Assembly (NCBI GenBank): GCA_021713415.1
Contig: JAKJJQ010000006.1
Location: 25,975 to 89,974 of the forward strand
DNA: 64,000 nucleotides
Source of the DNA: M0027 sp021713415
Lineage (GTDB): Bacteria; Pseudomonadota; Gammaproteobacteria; Francisellales; Francisellaceae
Direction of reading: 5' to 3'
Below, in pieces: positions 60,253 through 64,000 of the stretch. The notes under the pieces are model-generated. The model did not search any database. It had not been told where the DNA came from and was given only the letters and a program-made list of their open reading frames with translations. Position 1 is the stretch's first letter. Every line of letters starts with the position of its first letter. The translations under genes were made by a program, and so were the position numbers.

Positions 60253-61250
60253 AATTCAGGCTGCTTCATTAACCATGACTGTGTTTTTGAGGTTATTTTT
60301 TTCATTGCTGATTGTTTTTGTTTATAAGTGACTTCATAAACTGATTTACCTTCTGTATTAAATAAACCAAATAAATAATCGTCACTCGTTGAAATATGAT
60401 CAACTAAGCCCAATTGATAAGCATCATCACCCAGCCAATATTCACCAGTTGCTACTTTGTCAACATCCAACTGCGCCCTAAAGGTTTGAATATGTTTTTT
60501 AAATAAACGATGAATTTCTTCTAATTCAGCTTTAAACTTTTCACGACCTTCTTGAGTATTTTTACCAAATACGGTTAATGTTCTTTTAAACTGGCCTGCT
60601 GTATGCTGTTCAAAGTCAATGCCACGACTCTCAAGCCAACGATGAAAGTTAGGTAATTGGCTAATAACACCAATTGAACCAATAATTGCAAATGGTGCAG
60701 CTAGTATCTTATCCGCAACAGATGCCATCATATAACCACCGCTAGCTGCTACTTTATCAATGATAATCGTTAAAGGTATATTTGCTTTACGAATACGTTC
60801 AAGTTGAGATGCTGCTAAACCATAACCATGTACCGTACCACCTGGTGAAGTTAATTTAATAACCACTTCATCGTCACTTGTTGCAATACTTAAAATAGCC
60901 GTAATTTCTTCTCGTAGTGATTCAACTTGAGAGGCATGAATATCTCCATCAAATTGTAACACAAATACACGTAGCTTTTGCTCGCCTTCTTTAGATTGTG
61001 CTTTCTTTTGACGTTTATCCTCTTTCAATAATGCTTTAATCTCTGATTTAGGTAATACTTCAGTGACTATTTTTTTCTTAGTTTCTTTATATTGCTCATC
61101 TAATGATTTAATATATAACTGGCCTTTTTTACGTACCTTATTCTTAGCCGCAATTGCAACAATACCTGCAAAGACAATTAAAATTGCAATAACAAGGGTT
61201 ATCACTTCTGCTAAGAAAAAGACATAGTCTGTTAAATGTGCTAACCACAT
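60249..61250 (-). CDS. sohB: inner-membrane peptidase SohB
   Basis: 333 aa S49-family protease. N-terminal membrane helix (VITLVIAILIVFAGIVAIAA), then LTSPGGTVHGYGLAASQLER, the catalytic Ser in DKVAASGGYMMASVADKI and the catalytic Lys in TAGQFKRTLTVFG. Active site in the periplasm. Part of the sspA to hemB run, 13 bp after ribD. Confidence 0.93.
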   Translation of the reverse strand: MWLAHLTDYVFFLAEVITLVIAILIVFAGIVAIAAKNKVRKKGQLYIKSLDEQYKETKKKIVTEVLPKSEIKALLKEDKRQKKAQSKEGEQKLRVFVLQFDGDIHASQVESLREEITAILSIATSDDEVVIKLTSPGGTVHGYGLAASQLERIRKANIPLTIIIDKVAASGGYMMASVADKILAAPFAIIGSIGVISQLPNFHRWLESRGIDFEQHTAGQFKRTLTVFGKNTQEGREKFKAELEEIHRLFKKHIQTFRAQLDVDKVATGEYWLGDDAYQLGLVDHISTSDDYLFGLFNTEGKSVYEVTYKQKQSAMKKITSKTQSWLMKQPEL

Positions 61251-61263
61251 AAACGTTCATCCT

Positions 61264-62373
61264 TTATTTTTTTCGATAAATACTTCTTATATCATCACCT
61301 AAGGGCGACACTGACTCAAGTGTGAACTGACATTTTTCAGCCATTGTATTATAACTTAAATCAAATAATGGCTTCGCTGTTTTACCCATCACACATGGTG
61401 CTATATAATACCAGAATTCATCAATTAAATCAGCTTGTAAAAAGCTTGCTGCAAGCTTATGCCCTGTTTCAACTAATACATCATAAATAGCATATTTTTC
61501 TTTTAAAATAAAAAGTAAATTTACTAATAAACTTTCATCAAATGCTAATTTTACAATATCTACATTTTTATTTTCTAACATTGCTATTTTTTCTGCATCT
61601 TCAGATGCACTGACGATGACACATTGCCCCTGAGCATGGATAATATTAGCATCAACTGGTATCTTTAATTTACGATCAACTACAACCCTTAAAGGTTGAT
61701 TTATCGCTACATCTTCAGTTAGCTTCTTTCTGACTGTTAATGATGGATTATCTGCTAGTACGGTACCAATGCCCGTAATAATTGCACCACTTCTTGCTCT
61801 AAGCTTTTGAACATCATTCCGTGACTTTTCAGAAGTAATCCATTTACTTTCACCTGAGGCCATTGCTGTACGTCCATCAAGGCTTGCAGCAAGTTTTAAA
61901 CGCACATAAGGTTCAGATGTAGTCATTACCTTTAAAAAACCTTTATTTAAATTATCAGCTTGATCGGTTAAACAACCACTAATAACTTCAATACCTGCAT
62001 TTTTTAGTATCTTAATGCCGTCAACTTGTGGATTTGGATCAACTGAGCCAATAATAACTCGCTTAATGCGAGCTTTGATTAGCGCATTTACACAAGGTGG
62101 TGTTTTACCATAATGAGAGCAAGGTTCTAGGGTCACATAAACTGTTGCATCTTCAGGACTAAAGCCTAATTCTTTACAATGATTTAATGCATTAATTTCT
62201 GCATGAGCAAAACCTGCCTTTTGATGATAGCCTTGACCAATAATCTGATTATCTTTAACGATAATACAACCAACAGCAGGATTTGGTCGTGCTGTATAAA
62301 TTCCTTTTTCAGCCAGTGTAATTGCTTTTTGCATTATCCACTGATCAAAAGCATTTAAAACATAGGTACTCAA
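61264..62373 (-). CDS. ribD: bifunctional riboflavin biosynthesis deaminase/reductase RibD
   Basis: 369 aa. N-terminal cytidine-deaminase-like domain with zinc ligands GFAHAEINAL and LEPCSHYGKTPPC; C-terminal reductase domain starting YVRLKLAASLDGRTAMASGE with SKWITS. It performs the second and third steps from GTP toward riboflavin. No FMN riboswitch precedes it, since it lies 3 bp after sspA. Confidence 0.95.
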   Translation of the reverse strand: MSTYVLNAFDQWIMQKAITLAEKGIYTARPNPAVGCIIVKDNQIIGQGYHQKAGFAHAEINALNHCKELGFSPEDATVYVTLEPCSHYGKTPPCVNALIKARIKRVIIGSVDPNPQVDGIKILKNAGIEVISGCLTDQADNLNKGFLKVMTTSEPYVRLKLAASLDGRTAMASGESKWITSEKSRNDVQKLRARSGAIITGIGTVLADNPSLTVRKKLTEDVAINQPLRVVVDRKLKIPVDANIIHAQGQCVIVSASEDAEKIAMLENKNVDIVKLAFDESLLVNLLFILKEKYAIYDVLVETGHKLAASFLQADLIDEFWYYIAPCVMGKTAKPLFDLSYNTMAEKCQFTLESVSPLGDDIRSIYRKK

Positions 62374-62376
62374 AAA

Positions 62377-62991
62377 TTACTCTTCTTCTAAAACAAAAGG
62401 AATTTGTTTTTCCGCTTTAGATAGTGATTTTTTAAATGAATCACGCGAGAATAAACGCTCTGCATAAGTTTTCACTGCGCCAAAATCACCATTAAGTTGA
62501 ATTCCTAATAAAGGTAAGCGCCATAATAAAGGCACTAAAGTACAATCAGCTAACGATAGTTCATCGGCCATAAAATACTCACTCGATGCAAAAATAGGCT
62601 CAATAGCTTTAAAGCTATCAATCAGTGCTTTTTTAGCAACATCCGCATCTTTATCGGCATTTAAAATCATATGCATCATTGCATACCAATCCCGTTCAAT
62701 TCTTAAAATTGCAAGCCTTGTTTTAGAACGCATAACAGGATAGCCCGGCATTAAGGCAGGCATTGGATAACGCTCATCTAAATAATACATAATCACATCA
62801 GCATCATAAAAAGTCTGATCGCGTTCTTGTAAAACAGGCAGACTACCATATGGGTTTAATGTTTTAATTTTCTGCGCATCTTTTTTAGGATTTAATTCCA
62901 CTAGTTGAAAAGGAATCTTTTTTTCAGCTAGAATATAACGAATTCTGTGACAATAAACACATTCGCTATTAGAATATAAAATCAACGACAT
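62377..62991 (-). CDS. sspA: stringent starvation protein A (GST fold)
   Basis: 204 aa. Thioredoxin-like N-domain (LILYSNSECVYCHRIRYILA, then NPYGSLPVLQERDQTFYDAD) and an all-helical C-domain (YFMADELSLADCTLVPLLWR). SspA is an RNA polymerase-associated factor and, in Francisella, pairs with MglA to control virulence genes. sspB does not follow here. First gene of the minus-strand run to hemB. Confidence 0.8.
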   Translation of the reverse strand: MSLILYSNSECVYCHRIRYILAEKKIPFQLVELNPKKDAQKIKTLNPYGSLPVLQERDQTFYDADVIMYYLDERYPMPALMPGYPVMRSKTRLAILRIERDWYAMMHMILNADKDADVAKKALIDSFKAIEPIFASSEYFMADELSLADCTLVPLLWRLPLLGIQLNGDFGAVKTYAERLFSRDSFKKSLSKAEKQIPFVLEEE

Positions 62992-63211
62992 AATAGCTCC
63001 AATTTCTTCAATAAAAAGTAAGATTAACTTTTACCATCTCAATAATTAAGCAATCTTAATCACTTTAATGGCAGCGGTCAACTGAATATGATTGTGCATA
63101 TCATTTAAACTAACATGCTTGATTGTGATTTATATGATCTTTGTTATAATCTTGTCACTTTTATTGTAATTGATTTTTTGTAAATATAATTGCCAAAATT
63201 GGGAACTAACC

Positions 63212-63832
63212 ATGATTGAGGTCATTGGAGCATATAGTTTAAATATTTCACTTATACTCTATTGTGTTTATTTTATTCCACAGATTGTTTATAACCAAAT
63301 CATAAAAAAAACCGATCAAATTAGTCTTGTGACACAAGGTTTAATGGTTATAGCAAATTTATGTGATTTAATTTATGGATTTTATTTATTTATGCCGTGG
63401 CAGTATAAATTAGTAACGATTCTTTCATTAAGCTTTTTAGCCATTCAACAAATTCAAATTGGGCTAAAACAATATAAGAATTTTAACTTTATTGCTCTAA
63501 GTATCCTACTTGTTATATTTTTAGGAGTTGTTATCAATACCATTAATAAAATGAATCTTCCGCCTAGTTCAATTAATTTATTTGGTCTTATAACTGATAT
63601 TATTTATTGGGTATATTGGATACCACAAATCCTATTTAACTGGAGACATAAAAAAGCCGATGGATTTAGCCAAGTTTTTCTTTATTTAACCTTATTTGCC
63701 AGTATTTGTGATGAAATATCAGCCTTAACCTTAGGTTGGAACTATCCAAGTATCATTGGGCCATTGGTTATTATTGCGATGATTATTACTATATTATTTC
63801 AACATAAACTATATCACACTACACGACAGTAA
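63212..63832 (+). CDS. PQ-loop repeat membrane protein
   Basis: 206 aa from ATG at 63212, preceded by GGGAAC; a TTG further upstream (63170) is unlikely. Seven hydrophobic segments in two groups, each with a PQ-loop: YCVYFIPQIVYNQIIKKTDQ and YWIPQILFNWRHKKADGFSQ. PQ-loop proteins (SWEET, cystinosin, MPDU1 relatives) carry sugars or amino acids; substrate unknown here. Divergent from sspA with a 220-bp gap that holds a small ATGAT-N7-ATCAT repeat at 63088-63104. Confidence 0.8.
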   Translation: MIEVIGAYSLNISLILYCVYFIPQIVYNQIIKKTDQISLVTQGLMVIANLCDLIYGFYLFMPWQYKLVTILSLSFLAIQQIQIGLKQYKNFNFIALSILLVIFLGVVINTINKMNLPPSSINLFGLITDIIYWVYWIPQILFNWRHKKADGFSQVFLYLTLFASICDEISALTLGWNYPSIIGPLVIIAMIITILFQHKLYHTTRQ

Positions 63833-63902
63833 CGGTGTAACCCATTGATTTTTCATTGTTATCGTTCATTCTTATAATCGCCAAAAAACAAAAAAGAGCG
63901 AT

Positions 63903-64000
63903 ATGATGAAACACATCAATGAATTACAACAGTCACTGAAGCACTATTTTAACTTATCTTTTTGGAATACTGAATGCCTAACTTACTTTATTATTGCTCT
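63903..64000 (+). CDS. 5' end of an unidentified gene, cut by window end
   Basis: An open frame of 32 codons from ATG at 63903 (another ATG follows at once): MMKHINELQQSLKHYFNLSF, then WNTECLTYFIIA, still open at the end of the window. GAGCG lies four bases upstream. The beginning is an amphipathic helix followed by what looks like a membrane segment. Too short to assign. Confidence 0.45.
   Translation, partial: MMKHINELQQSLKHYFNLSFWNTECLTYFIIA

Noticed and set aside
1..64000. CRISPR arrays, tRNA or rRNA genes
   Set aside because: No regularly spaced repeats and no tRNA-like cloverleaf or CCA end was seen in any gap; the only repeats are the four dispersed palindromes.

Overview
The window is AT-rich (roughly two thirds A+T by eye) and comes from a gammaproteobacterium with a Dot/Icm (type IVB) secretion system. 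Three things support this: a full-length DotA at 2455-5481; gammaproteobacterial gene order (rpsB-tsf-pyrH-frr-uppS-cdsA, lptD-surA-rsmA-apaH, rnfB-nth); and a set of long soluble ORFans of the kind seen as translocated effectors in host-associated Legionellales/Piscirickettsia-like bacteria. I cannot fix the genus from sequence alone.

Layout. 1-1425: an IS3-family element with a damaged orfA and an intact DDE orfB, abutting a fragment of an IS256-family transposase. 1422-5481: an unknown exported protein and dotA. 5722-10358: cdsA-uppS-frr-pyrH-tsf-rpsB (minus strand) with a structured rpsB leader. 10588-12665: map, a KfrA-like coiled-coil gene, fdxA. 12634-16642: two paralogous effector-like proteins with a CX5R phosphatase-type motif, one broken by a single in-frame stop. 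16842-20529: clpB with a sigma-32-type promoter, and amgK. 20624-26343: lptD-surA-rsmA-apaH. 26352-31219: small envelope proteins, an IHF-beta-like protein, mnmE, a LysR regulator divergent from a TSUP transporter, and a methyltransferase. 31213-35390: three kinase-fold-like (probably pseudokinase) ORFs. 35728-38849: recN, sthA. 38994-46094: an ankyrin protein ending in a CaaX box, gene remnants, a sterol-desaturase-like protein, a persulfide dioxygenase, an RNase T2/CpdB pair, a Cys-His-Asp hydrolase-like protein and a MAPEG protein. 46301-50116: rnfB-nth-DUF1841, then an HlyD/FUSC efflux pair. 50118-57831: an MFS transporter, a 563-aa ORFan, a Bax-inhibitor-1 protein, tusDC, and a second HlyD/FUSC system on the other strand. 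57953-62991: sspA-ribD-sohB-holB-yhbY-hemB (minus strand). 63212-64000: a PQ-loop protein and the start of another gene.

How the parts fit. Core genes form compact operons with frequent 1-4 bp overlaps. The candidate effectors (12634-16642, 31213-35390, 38994-39512, 44687-45493, 51398-53089) are all on the minus strand, stand apart from metabolic operons, and carry eukaryotic-like or enzyme-like motifs: CX5R, a degenerate kinase fold, ankyrin plus CaaX, and C-H-D. DotA is part of the machine that would export them. The RNase T2/CpdB pair and several transporters suggest nutrient scavenging in a host compartment. A dispersed palindromic repeat (core GCGAT-AA-ATCGC) lies in the gaps between convergent genes in the 38.9-44.7 kb region. 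No tRNA, rRNA or CRISPR array was seen.
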